64,000 bases of DNA from Carpediemonas membranifera (taxonomy: Eukaryota > Fornicata), in NCBI GenBank assembly GCA_019828565.1, contig JAHDYR010000002.1, positions 248,001 through 312,000 on the forward strand, written 5' to 3'. Under the pieces are notes generated by a model. The model saw only the letters and a list, made by a program, of their open reading frames with translations. It made no database searches and was not told where the DNA came from. How positions within the stretch are numbered: position 1 is the stretch's first letter; every line of letters begins with the position of its first letter. Position numbers and translations under genes: made by a program. This document shows positions 38,986 to 48,743 of this stretch, piece by piece.

Positions 38986-40860
38986 AGCGAGATTAGTGGG
39001 CAAAGGCATGGGAAAGAACCAACAGGGGAGTTAAGCAAGGGTGCGTCCTGGCACCGACACTGTTTGTGCTGTTCATGGCTAACTGGCCCCACCTGGCCAG
39101 AATGAAAATCAAGGGAGAACGGTACGACATCAGAGAACCGCCAAGGACCACGAGCCACCTCAGCGACCGACTACCGGCAGCACTTACCATGTTTGTGGAT
39201 GACACTGCGGTCACAGGGAGCAAACCGGAGCATAGCCAGATGGTCGCCAACATAATGGTGGACATAATCAGAGAGCATGAAATGAGGGTGAACGCCCAGA
39301 AGAATGTAATGATTAGCGTGGACAGAACAGCCCTAGTCAGGATCGAGGGGGTAACACTACTGCCAGAGAAGGAGGCGAGATACCTGGGATTATGGATCGC
39401 AAGTGGGAAGGACCCTATGTCGGCCTGCATAAGGCGGAAACAGGAGCAGAGCGAAAGGTACAAGAGACTGGTGAGATGGGCAGGGTGGACCAGGGCAAAC
39501 ATGCCAGCACTAGCGAGCAGGCTACTACTGGAAATATATATATGGCCCAGGATCCTCTTCGGAGTCGAGGTGTGGGGGAACGCACCGGGAGTTAGAAGGA
39601 TCTGGAATGACTGGCAGGGAATCATGGCAGGAACAGGACCGGGAGGGGGCGCAGCCATGAGGCTGATGAATGGATGGGTGGACCTCCAGGCACACATGGA
39701 ATGGCTGGCAGTCAAAAGGATAGTCAACTACAGGGACCAGGATATACCAGTCAGAAACAGAGAATGGGGGCGAGGCACGGTTATGTGGGAAGCTAGGGGA
39801 GAGAGTGCAGCATCTACTGGAGGGCACCAGAGAGGGAGCCCCCAAACCAGCGCTACTGGATTATGGCATGGAAACGATCAGGAGGGGGTGGATGAAGCGG
39901 TGCAAAAGCCGTACGGCACTAGGACTAATGGAAATCATGGGGACAAGGAAATTAAGCAAGTGTCTGCAAGGTAAGCCTACGGTAGACCGAAAGGCTGGGA
40001 AGGGGCAAAGCAGGGCGGAATGGAAGAGAATTGTATCCATTGCAGCCAATGTCAGCCCATCCCCATCGTCGGCAGAGAGAGGGGAGGGCCCTATGAGAGC
40101 CATCACAGAGCTGGCCCAAGGCGCTGACCTGAAGAGAGAAATTAGCAGACTATGCCCCCTATGCTCGGAGGAGTCGGAGGTGAGCCTGTTCTACAGGATC
40201 ATTAGGGAAAAGCCAGGACCAGCAAGGAAGCAGGAAATGATCAGGGAGTGGGCAGAGGGCCAGAGGCTAGGATCGGCAGCGCACATAATCTGTGAATGCC
40301 CGGCAGTAGACAGGGGAGAAGCTTGGACAAAGCTGTGGACAGCAGCGAAGCACAAAACTAAGGACTTGGAAGTAAGGCAGGGCCCCCAGGGCGAATGGTA
40401 CCAGGAAAGACCCATCCTAGAATTACAGCAACTAATAATATGGGGCTCGGAGGACATTTGGGAAGGCCTCACGGCAGGACTACGGGAACTGGCAAAGGTT
40501 TACAACAGCTTCAAGGTGGAATAGAAGCATGTCATGAACCCCTGACTCCAGGACCGGGAAGGGATGGACAAGGAATCAGCCATGGACCACCCTCGCTGGT
40601 GCTAAGCTCCTGGGATCAGTGAGGAAAGGCCCCACGTATCCCGGTAGCCAGGAACCAAAGCAAGGGAAGGAACGACTGCAAGGAAATAACAGGAAGGACA
40701 GACCAGAAATAAGAAAGAAAGGACATGCAACAAGGACAGAGCAAGGATAAGGTCAAGGAAATCCATATTCATATGGTTGCACCACTCGTTGGGACCCCAA
40801 GGAAACTGCAGGGACTGGCCACGGGGGTCGGAGGGGCACAGGTGCCCCTGCCGCCCTTGT
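38986..40860 (+). mobile_element. 5'-truncated LINE (non-LTR retrotransposon)
   Basis: It begins inside the reverse transcriptase domain, just before GVKQGCVLAPTLFVLF, and runs through the C-terminal region and a 3' untranslated part. The 3' UTR (GCTCCTGGGATCAG...CCCCACGTATCCCGGTAGC) matches the end of the LINE at 48.6-59.7 kb, so both belong to one family. 5' truncation is usual for LINE insertions. Confidence 0.8.
39013..40524 (+). pseudogene. LINE reverse transcriptase C-terminal half, frameshifted
   Basis: The first frame (to 39974) carries GVKQGCVLAPTLF, the catalytic TMFVDDTAVTGS motif and the thumb and C-terminal region (ARYLGLWIASGKDPMSACI, WGNAPGVRRIWNDWQGIMAG). A frame change between about 39805 and 39850 leads to the second frame (to 40524). 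That frame has a C-terminal zinc-knuckle-like motif, CPLCSEESEVSLFYRII then HIICECPAVDR. The endonuclease and RT fingers are missing, so the copy is dead. Confidence 0.8.
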
Positions 40861-40874
40861 TAACGACATGGGAA

Positions 40875-41391
40875 ACCAAGGACATGTAGTGCAAGCGAAA
40901 AAAAAGCAAGCGAAAACACTGCTGCTCAAAGCAGTATCGCCGACCAACGCTTCCTGACGAGGAAGCACCTCAAATATGTTTCATCCGCCCCTCCTGTCCT
41001 CAAAAGACAACTACTAGCAGGCATTGCCTTTATTGGGGACCCCGTAATCATCCATCCCTTCAAAACTGAGCTTGCAACACACTCATCGACGGGCAATTTC
41101 GTCTCGGTGGCAATCCCAAACCTAAAACGGGACAACGCCCGCTATAAGCGGGCTAAGGATGCCTGTAATGACCTACTCCAAGATGCTGAGCACCTTGCAG
41201 CTGCATTTGGGCTCTCCATCCGGGAAGGTATCCTCAAACTCTTTCCCCTCATTGCCTATGATCTTGTCCACACGGTTGGAACGCTTAAGGCTGCCCTAAT
41301 CCACTGCAGGTTCACGGGACTCCCCCAGCTAGCAGCATGGACTGGAGCAAGTTCGCAGATTTCATCTCCGCCAGATGCCCTACAGTGTTAG
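40875..41391 (+). pseudogene. LINE ORF1 N-terminal segment
   Basis: The frame is open after a TAA at 40861 and reads QRFLTRKHLKYVSSAPPVLK, then IHPFKTELATHSSTGNFVSV and ACNDLLQDAEHLAAAFGLSI, to a stop at 41391. It overlaps the next frame, whose ATG at 41337 reads MDWSKFADFISARCP. No domain is recognised. A 1-nt frame change near 41335 would fuse it to the OTU-containing frame; alternatively the element has two small ORFs. Confidence 0.45.
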
Positions 41392-42458
41392 ACCAACGGA
41401 ACGATCCTTGGCCTCCAACCATATCCACTGTCCCGAACTCTCCGAGCCTGACATGGCAGGCAGTCGGTCAAAGAGAGCCTCTTGGTCCCCGCATCGCTCA
41501 CTCCGGCCGGCCCGGCCCCATTGTATCTCCGGATGGTCTCAACCTCACGCCGTTCATGGGCCTCGAGGTAATCCACTTACTGTATGGCGCCTCTCCCGTG
41601 TTGGGAGGACATGCGATGACTGAGCTTTATGCCGAATGGGGTGGAGCCACAGCGGCCGACCTTCAGTCTTCCTTATCGAATACCTTATCAGACAGCCTTA
41701 TCTCTCCCATTCGCCGGAAGGCCTATCCAGTCGATGACTCTACTATATCCATAAGTTCCTGTTCAAACTCTGATGTTGAGCTCGCAAGCCCGATCCCTGT
41801 TAGCGTGGAAGAGGTTGCGCGGCAGATTCGGAAAGAAATATCGTCTTGCGAAGAGAACAGCATTTATCCATCATCCCCGATCGTAGCTGAGGAGCCTAAC
41901 GCCCGTTGGGGCCCTCTCATGAGCATCCCAGTTCACGCCGACGGCAACTGTGGCCTTCACTCACTTGCTGTCTCTCTGGGTATGACGGGCCTGACGAGAC
42001 GAGAAGCCGTGTCGAAACTTGCCTCCGCCATCCAGAATGGTACAGTGGATCTTAACTCCTCGTGGAGATCCACGGTGCGCACTTTAACCACACACACCAC
42101 CGCTAGCGACATTGGTAGTGCCTTCCTATCCACCACAGACCTCCGCAATATTGCATCGCTCTTTGGAAAAAATGTGCTTATTGCTCATCGATATGATGCC
42201 AACACAGTCTCAGTAACCATCCCAGCATTATCCGAGTTCTCTACACTTCCTCTCAATATTGACGCGCTCAAAACGATGCTCAAAACCGATTACATCCTCA
42301 TTAGACTGAGTGCTCTGCACTTCACGCCTCTTTTTCCGTCTGTGAGGAGCGCAGAAGCAAGGCGCCTGCAATATGCTGAATATCGTCCAAGAAGAGCCCC
42401 CTCTAGTGTGGCTCGCAACAACATCGCCGCTGAAGGCCTCGATAGCGCCCCCCTCTAG
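41337..42458 (+). CDS. LINE ORF1, OTU-like cysteine protease region
   Basis: 373 aa, ATG at 41337. After a low-complexity first half, residues about 195-335 look like an OTU fold. MSIPVHADGNCGLHSLAVSL contains the DGNC nucleophile motif, and LRNIASLFGKNVLIAHRYD fits the middle. YILIRLSALHFTPLF carries the C-terminal His in the position of the OTU HY motif. OTU proteases cleave ubiquitin or ubiquitin-like chains. The frame then enters the PSSVARNNIAAEGLDSA repeats and stops at 42458 because of an extra C in a repeat unit. The protease call rests on motifs only. Confidence 0.55.
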   Translation: MDWSKFADFISARCPTVLDQRNDPWPPTISTVPNSPSLTWQAVGQREPLGPRIAHSGRPGPIVSPDGLNLTPFMGLEVIHLLYGASPVLGGHAMTELYAEWGGATAADLQSSLSNTLSDSLISPIRRKAYPVDDSTISISSCSNSDVELASPIPVSVEEVARQIRKEISSCEENSIYPSSPIVAEEPNARWGPLMSIPVHADGNCGLHSLAVSLGMTGLTRREAVSKLASAIQNGTVDLNSSWRSTVRTLTTHTTASDIGSAFLSTTDLRNIASLFGKNVLIAHRYDANTVSVTIPALSEFSTLPLNIDALKTMLKTDYILIRLSALHFTPLFPSVRSAEARRLQYAEYRPRRAPSSVARNNIAAEGLDSAPL

Positions 42459-42780
42459 TGTGGCCCGCAACAACATCGCCGCTGAAGGCCTCGATAGCGC
42501 CCCCTCTAGTGTGGCTCGCAACAACATCGTCGCTGGAGGCCTCGATAGCGCCCCCTCTAGTGTGGCCCGCAACAACATCGCCGCTGGAGGCCTCGATAGC
42601 GCCCCCTCTAGTGTGGCCCGCAACAACATCGCCGCTGAAGGCCTCGATAGCGCCCCCTCTAGTGTGGCCCGCAACAACATCGCCGCTGAAGGCCTCGATA
42701 GCGCCCCCCTCTAGTGTGGCCCGCAACAACATCGCCGCTGAAGGCCTCGATAGCGCCCCCTCTAGTGTGGCCCGCAACAA
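42397..42780 (+). repeat. 51-bp coding minisatellite in LINE ORF1
   Basis: About 7.5 units of 51 bp (17 codons, PSSVARNNIAAEGLDSA). Two units have one extra C in the GCGCCCCC run (about 42450 and 42708), giving 52-bp spacing. Each extra C shifts the frame, so the protein is split across three frames. The units are otherwise nearly identical. Confidence 0.9.
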
Positions 42781-43546
42781 CCGTGATGGCGTCCATGGCG
42801 CTCTCATAGGCTTGTCTGGCAAGAGAGAGGGTCCTGTTTCTCATATCCTAGTGGTCGACTTTGAAGGACTAGGAACTGCCGTAGACCGCAGAGCCACCAA
42901 ACAGAGTCGCGTCTCATATCCCGTAGAGGCCGGCGCCACACTCCTAGCCCGCGTCAAGGATCCTGAAACGGGGATAATGATGTGGGACGTCGCAGGGGTC
43001 CACTGGGGCGGCTTAGAAGTTGATATCCCAGCGCAGTTAATGCAGACAGCTTTATACCAAGCGGCAGTTGTTCATGGGTGTCCTCCCATGAGCTTCAGAG
43101 TACACCCCGACCACCCCGGGATCTCATTCCCCAGCCCGACCGACTGGCTTCACCACCTCACGGTCATAGTGAGCTCCCTCCCGAACTGCATCATGGTCGC
43201 CAAAGACCCGAGACTTGAGAACTCCGTCCTAGAGTCATGGGTCTCGGAAAGCGATGCCCCCTTCCTTGACAAGGTCTATGACATAAGTGATCTAGAGTCC
43301 ATAGACAAAAGATCCTTTGGGCATATCCATGACTACTGCCGTTCACCCGAGTTCTCTGAGGCGATGTCGATAGCCCAATGTCTCACAATGGTGAAGTGCC
43401 CCTGCCCGTACCACATTGGAACAGATCCAGGCTACCATTGTGCTCTCAGTGACACTGTAGCTTTCGCGGCGGTACTGCACACAGTCTCATGTCTCGACCG
43501 AACATCTAGGGGAGCTATCACATCCACGTACTCTGGAAATCACTGA
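42781..43546 (+). pseudogene. LINE ORF1, Maelstrom-like region
   Basis: In the frame that exits the repeats (ORF from 42458) the sequence reads HILVVDFEGLGTAVD, VEAGATLLARVKDPETG, YQAAVVHGCPPMSF, NCIMVAKDPRLENSVLESW and CPCPYHIGTDPGYHCALSDT. The same series (VDFEEG, HYIHGCPP, VAKGVEAERSIL, CPYH..HCHCTLAD) occurs in ORF1 of the other LINE. A DxE start with a terminal CxxH...HC-L cluster recalls the RNase H-like MAEL domain. A further frame change near 43496 (GACCGAAC) leads into the next ORF. Confidence 0.5.
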
Positions 43547-43562
43547 TGCATGGAGGAAAGAC

Positions 43563-45749
43563 TTGGATGTCCTCATCGGCAACTGGTCCTCTCTCCTGCC
43601 CGACCTGGCCGTGCTACTACTCCAAGACCTCCACCTGCCAACGCTTGAGGAGCTGCACCACATCCTCAAGGAGTACGTAATAGCACCTAAGGGTGGCTGC
43701 TCCTTCCCCACAGGTGATAGGGCCAGACAGGCTATGACGTGCCGTCAATTTATTGCAGTGCGGAGCCCAGCTCGGCGAGGGTGGGAATGGTTTGATCCTC
43801 TTGCCAAGATGATAGCGGTGGCGGATGCGGCAGGCATAGTCCCTCCAAACAGCCTAGAACAGCCATTCATCAGGATAGCGACGGTGAATAACGACAGCTC
43901 CTTCAGCAATCAGTTGACGGCTCAGCAAGTTTACTGGGAGTGCCCTCCTCACCGAGACCTACCGCAATCTGCTGCAGAGCTTCTGGCTCTCAACGTTCCT
44001 CCCTCGGCAGACAACTCCAAAGGAGTAGTCAAGAGGTCCTACAGAGCGCCGGATCATTGGTTTCTAGTCCCGAGAATCCCCAACAAGCCAGTGCGAGGGC
44101 TCCGCAAAGTCAGACTGAGAGGGCCCATGACTCGAGGAGACATGGATGCCCTCATACAGAAGGCAGAAACAGCATGGGTCAGCGAAGCGTGGGACCTTTC
44201 TCCGGTGTTCAAAGCTCTCCAGAGTGCCCGAGCTCACGACGGTAACTGGAGTAAGGTTGAGCCACCGGCTTCTTCCACGCCAGCTCCAAGCTTAGCCACG
44301 CGAGTCTCGCCTGCGACCTTCAGGAATCAGAGAGGGCGAAGTCAAGCAGGTAGACGACCAGTAAATGGTCACCTCTACTCGTGGAATTGCACATCACTCA
44401 ACATCACCAAGATGACTCTTGCTCTAGTACAAGACGTGGACATCATGGCCATTCAGGAGCTATGGTGGTGGGCCCAGTCCCCGGAGCTGCCCACAACGAA
44501 TGACAAGGTCCTGCTATACCACGGAGTGATCAAGTCAGAGTCCGAGACAAAGCATCTAGGCGTAGGCATCATGCTGAGGAAGGAATTAGCTGAGCTCTGC
44601 ACATACGTCGAGAACCAACCCCACTCTCCAAGGTTGATTCAAGCTGACCTAGGCTGCGTGTTTGTAACAGCTGGCAAACTGAAGGTCCGTGTCATGTCCA
44701 TCTATAGTCCATGCACGGGAGCACAAGCCAAGAAAGAGTTCCACACTCTACTGTCCTCCGAGGTGAAGAAAGCTATTGAGCAAGGGCTCCAAGTTCTTGT
44801 CATGGGAGACTTCAACACGAACCTACTAGATCCATCGACGCTGTGGGCTACCACCCTAAAGGAGTGTGGCTTGAGACTGGTAGTGCCCGACGGCCCGACC
44901 TTCATGGACAGAGTAATTGATGGCATCGCAGCAACACCTAAGCTGGCTGATCTCATCAAGAAGCCGCTCACAGTATCCCTTGAACCCAAAGGACACAGAG
45001 CGGTTGTAGCAAGATCAGGCATAACGGGTTACTTTCGCACGAGGAGCAAGGCAACAGCAGTCCTCAACGAAAGACATGTGGCTAACGTACTTGAATGCAG
45101 CAAGGATCATCGAAAGGCGAGGACTCTCCTGAGGAACATCAGCCACCTTGATGTCGACCAAGCCTTTCAAAGCCTGACGTCGACTATCAACCGATGGGCG
45201 TTGGTGGACACTGCGGCCTCACATGAAGTGAGAGAAGTCGAGAGAGCAGAAGACTACGACCACTGGTTTGTCGCCGGAGAGCAGATCGGTATTTCCCCTG
45301 AACGGCTCTATGAGCTCATCATTGAGGATCATCGCCACCAACATCAGCTCAAGGAGAGGACGAGCAGAGGCCCCAAAGCTCTCGTGTGCTCTGAGCTATC
45401 ATCAGCAATGCTATCAGTAGCGTTAGCATCCTCGGAGAGCCACGCCCACTCAACACTCAAAGCCTACCATGCCCGAGCCAAGCGAGTCTCTGAGAGCATG
45501 GATGTCATGTCCCCTGAATTCTTTAGATACGTCCATTGGAAGCTTTTTGAAGGGGCAGGCCAGAGTGTCTGGTCTTCGCAGAGACCTGGAAGGCTTACTC
45601 AGAGGACCCGGCCTTCCTGCTACCACCACAGTAGGAGGCAGAGTGATCACCAACCGAGAAGAAGTAGCCAAGGCCTTCGAGGAGTGGTATGCGTCAGTAT
45701 CATATGTGGCAGGAGCAGTAGAACCATCCATCTCTCGCCCCCGATATAG
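43563..45749 (+). CDS. LINE endonuclease ORF (5' part of ORF2)
   Basis: The 728-aa frame starts at a TTG, so the true beginning lies upstream in another frame (LEITDAWRKD precedes it in this frame). Residues 1-250 continue the ORF1-type region and are Pro/Ser-rich at the end. Residues about 265-500 are an AP-endonuclease domain: GHLYSWNCTSL, DIMAIQELWWW, VRVMSIYSPCTG, VLVMGDFNTNLLDPS, and GHRAVVARSG near the end. A helical linker toward the RT follows (ARTLLRNISHLDVDQAFQSL). The frame is lost near 45550-45600. The ORF1-ORF2 boundary is unclear because of the frame changes. Confidence 0.7.
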   Translation: MDVLIGNWSSLLPDLAVLLLQDLHLPTLEELHHILKEYVIAPKGGCSFPTGDRARQAMTCRQFIAVRSPARRGWEWFDPLAKMIAVADAAGIVPPNSLEQPFIRIATVNNDSSFSNQLTAQQVYWECPPHRDLPQSAAELLALNVPPSADNSKGVVKRSYRAPDHWFLVPRIPNKPVRGLRKVRLRGPMTRGDMDALIQKAETAWVSEAWDLSPVFKALQSARAHDGNWSKVEPPASSTPAPSLATRVSPATFRNQRGRSQAGRRPVNGHLYSWNCTSLNITKMTLALVQDVDIMAIQELWWWAQSPELPTTNDKVLLYHGVIKSESETKHLGVGIMLRKELAELCTYVENQPHSPRLIQADLGCVFVTAGKLKVRVMSIYSPCTGAQAKKEFHTLLSSEVKKAIEQGLQVLVMGDFNTNLLDPSTLWATTLKECGLRLVVPDGPTFMDRVIDGIAATPKLADLIKKPLTVSLEPKGHRAVVARSGITGYFRTRSKATAVLNERHVANVLECSKDHRKARTLLRNISHLDVDQAFQSLTSTINRWALVDTAASHEVREVERAEDYDHWFVAGEQIGISPERLYELIIEDHRHQHQLKERTSRGPKALVCSELSSAMLSVALASSESHAHSTLKAYHARAKRVSESMDVMSPEFFRYVHWKLFEGAGQSVWSSQRPGRLTQRTRPSCYHHSRRQSDHQPRRSSQGLRGVVCVSIICGRSSRTIHLSPPI

Positions 45750-47652
45750 AGCTCGAAATCACGGACACTCTCCTGGAAGGGGCTCTCAAATCTGCCAAGA
45801 ATAGATCAGCCCCAGGCAGTGATGGACTAACCCCGGCAATTTTCAAATATTGCCCAGTCCTCAAGGAGGCGCTCAAGACTCTGCTACAGAAGTGCATTGA
45901 CCAACTCAAGACCCCAGCAGAGTGGCATACCGCCGTGGTAATTCCATTGAAAAAGCCCGGCTCTACTAGCGATGCTCCTGTGGCGTTCAGACCTATCTCC
46001 CTACTTTCCACAGCCCACAAGGTGCTCGGCACAATGATGATCCGCACGATTGACCGAGACAACCCTCTTCCCCCTGAACAATACGGTGCAAGGCCGGGTG
46101 TTTCATCGGTTGATGCACTATGGGCTATTGAGCACGCGAGACGTGGGTTCAAAGCGACCCACATTGGGACTCTGGACGTGGCTAAGGCCTTTGACCGTGT
46201 CCCGAGGAGAGATGCATTGGACTCGTTGAGGGGGAACAGAAGGGCCATTGAGATGTTGAAGGAGATGCATTTGCACACAAGGATCTCTATGCGAGGTAGC
46301 AGCACTAGCGCCGCTACCAACACAGGAGTACGGCAAGGATGCACCACTGCTCCCTTCATCTTCACAAGATACCTTGCGGAAGTCCCTCACATCATTGCAA
46401 GCTTAACCGCTCTAGGGAAGGAAGCAATTGAGAAGCTTCCTCCCGACATAGAGACCCTGAGACGAGTGGCAGCAAGGCCGTGCGTTCCCTGGATTGTCAC
46501 AGTCCTGTTCGTTGATGACATTACAATAGTAGCTCCCTCCCCTTAAGTGGTTGGAGGCAGCACTTACGGCGGCATGGACATGCATGCTAGCGCTATCCTT
46601 GGAGCCCAACGATAAGACCACCTATGTCTCAGAGGACGACACCCCCTCCCTCACCATCCATGGCAATCCAGTCATTAAGAGAGACGCGGTCAAGCTCCTA
46701 GGGGTCCTCTTCGATACGTCCCGAGACTTCTCCACCCAGAATAGGACTATGGGCGAAAGGATAGACAGAGAGCTACGACTACTGAGAGCTAGCGGCGTGA
46801 TGCACTCCAAGTTCTGTCCTCGCATTGTAGAGGTCTACACCCTCCCCAAGCTGCTGTACGGGTGGAGCGTCTGGGCTAATCATAAGGCTGTCTCCCAGGT
46901 AGGCAAGCTTGCATCGGCAGCCCTAAGGATCAGCCCAACTGCATCGGAGGCGAAGTACCTGGAGCTAGGCTGGCTGCATCCAGAGGCAATGCTCCTGCTG
47001 GACAGATTCAAGCAAGGGGGTGAGATGGGCGAGAATCCATCCGGGCAAGGATCTCCCAGACTGCATTGCTGAGGCACAAGGCAGCCTTGGCCTGTCCCAC
47101 TCCGACAGCCTTGACCTAGCAGCCTGTCGAGCAGCCCAGCTCTCTCACGACATAATCTGCCGTGGTAACAAAGTGGCTGTCAGGAGATACGTCACGGAGT
47201 CGGCACTCACCCGCCCTTTTACCCGCTCTAACTACCCGGCCAGGCAGCCATACCTCGACCATCTAACGGCTGGGCCAGCGAAGCGCCTCGCGATGCTACG
47301 GCTATCGTGTCTACCAATGCCAACGAGAGGGGCTCTTCCTGACGCGTGGCAGCCGGTCAGGGGAATCCTACAGGACCTGAAGGATGAACCGGAAGCCGCC
47401 GCAGCTCTTGAGGCATGTCCTCTCTGTCAGGGTGAGGCCATCGCCGCGGCTGTGATTGAGATCCTGACGTCCCCTACCAAGACCTTAGCAGTGCTGAGAT
47501 CCAGGACGTGGGTTGTCCTGAACCAGACCCACTTGGCTAAGTGCGACCACTTCAAGATTAACCCCATCCTCCTTTTCAAGGACCCCCTGACCCTGAGCAG
47601 GCGTGACGACGCCAAGCTCACACATATGTTGAGTGTACTTTGTGACGCGTGA
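45750..47652 (+). pseudogene. LINE reverse transcriptase and C-terminal region, frameshifted
   Basis: The RT begins in the frame reading SAPGSDGLTPAIFKY. It continues FRPISLLSTAHKVLG, EQYGARPGVSSVDALW, TLDVAKAFDRVPRRDALDS, NTGVRQGCTTAPFIF and the catalytic VTVLFVDDITIVAP, then stops at 46546. The thumb continues in another frame (46551-47072, NPVIKRDAVKLLGVLFD). A third frame (47020-47652) holds the C-terminal region with a knuckle-like CPLCQGEAIAAAV...THLAKCDHF. The catalytic residues are present, but three frames make it non-functional as written. Confidence 0.75.
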
Positions 47653-48589
47653 CTGGTAGGTTCCCTCGCTTACATAGGAAAACGCCACCGTCCTCCCCGG
47701 TCTCAGGACCTCCTCGATCATCGTCCTGAGGGAGCCCCATCGGGCTCGGAGCACAGAGTCCCGCAGCGCCAAGAGCTGGAAGTTGTGAGCTGGCCGACCC
47801 GCGTGGGTCATCTTTTTACCCTTCTTCGAAGGGGTTTTAGGCCCTCCTCTCCCTGCAGCTTCAGAACAGTACTCTTGGGCGCCGCAGCTCTGGCTTCCAA
47901 TGTTATGAGAACCGTTGCCCTCCTGCGGCTGATCACCGCTCGTCTGGCTCGGGTTGTGGCCAGTGCCTGGAGGTGGACACCCCGGCACTGTATCAAAAAA
48001 TAAACTCAAAAACTCAAAAACTAGTGCAAGCGAAATGTTGTAAGGGGTAACAGGACAACCAGGCCTAGTGCCTGGGGGTACACCACCCATGCCCTGACCC
48101 ACGCCACCTAACCGGGGTAGACAGCATGGACTTAGTCACTTTCCCCGCCTTCGGGTAGGCTTCTTAACAGAGTCGAGGGGGCATGGAATTGGGGAACCGG
48201 ACAGACGAGAGGGTGCCGTGGCTGAACGGCTCTACAAGGACTGCAGGGAAGCAAGGAGTGTCATAGTCAAGGTTCTGCAGGACGATCCTGCCTGTCAATG
48301 CCCCGAGGACAGACCCCCAGGCTCCCCGGATAGTTGCCGGACTTTCAGGGAGACAGGAAAGCATATTTGCACGGAGATGGCCGCAGGGCCTCTGGGGCGA
48401 TTGGAATCGGCTTTCCGCGGAGACAGTAGCACCGAAAGCCCAAGGCAAACGCTGCTGACCAGTTTGCCACGGGAAATAGGCAGTACCCCGGGGCACTCAG
48501 CTCCAAGACAACGGGAAACAAGCTCAGTCCGGGGTCAGAATCCAAGCACCATAAATTTCTTTCTTTCTTGTTAGCGAGATTAGTGTTCG
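47653..48589. other. 3' UTR of the LINE and junction to the next element
   Basis: About 940 bp without supported coding sequence. It includes an ACTCAAAAA tandem at 48003-48022 and TAGTGCAAGCGAAA, which also occurs near 40890 at the 5' side of the same element. A TTTC microsatellite (about 48550-48566) is followed by the 16-mer GTTAGCGAGATTAGTG. ORFs on both strands here have no family features. Confidence 0.4.
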
Positions 48590-48743
48590 GGGTTGAGTCC
48601 CCCTTCCGCGGCTGGGTGCTACCGGGGTACGTGGGGCTTGCGTCCCCCGCTGATCCCAGGAGCGCTCCGCTTCGGTTGAGGCGGGGGGTTGGGTCCCAGT
48701 TTGACCCTGGTCCCAGAGGTCATAGGATTCTGGGATGGTGTAC

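Larger units (their letters stand above)
40870..48002 (+). mobile_element. LINE with OTU-like and Maelstrom-like first ORF and an EN-RT second ORF
   Basis: A nearly complete non-LTR element of a family different from the LINE at 48.6-59.7 kb. Order: N-terminal part, OTU-like domain, minisatellite, Maelstrom-like region, AP-type endonuclease, reverse transcriptase, C-terminal zinc-knuckle region, 3' UTR ending near an (AACTCAAA)-type tail at about 48003-48022. It is interrupted by at least five frame changes. The exact 5' end is not determined. Confidence 0.7.

Noticed and set aside
47485-48102. 205-codon minus-strand ORF at the 3' end of the LINE
   Set aside because: It overlaps the LINE coding end and UTR on the opposite strand and shows no domain.
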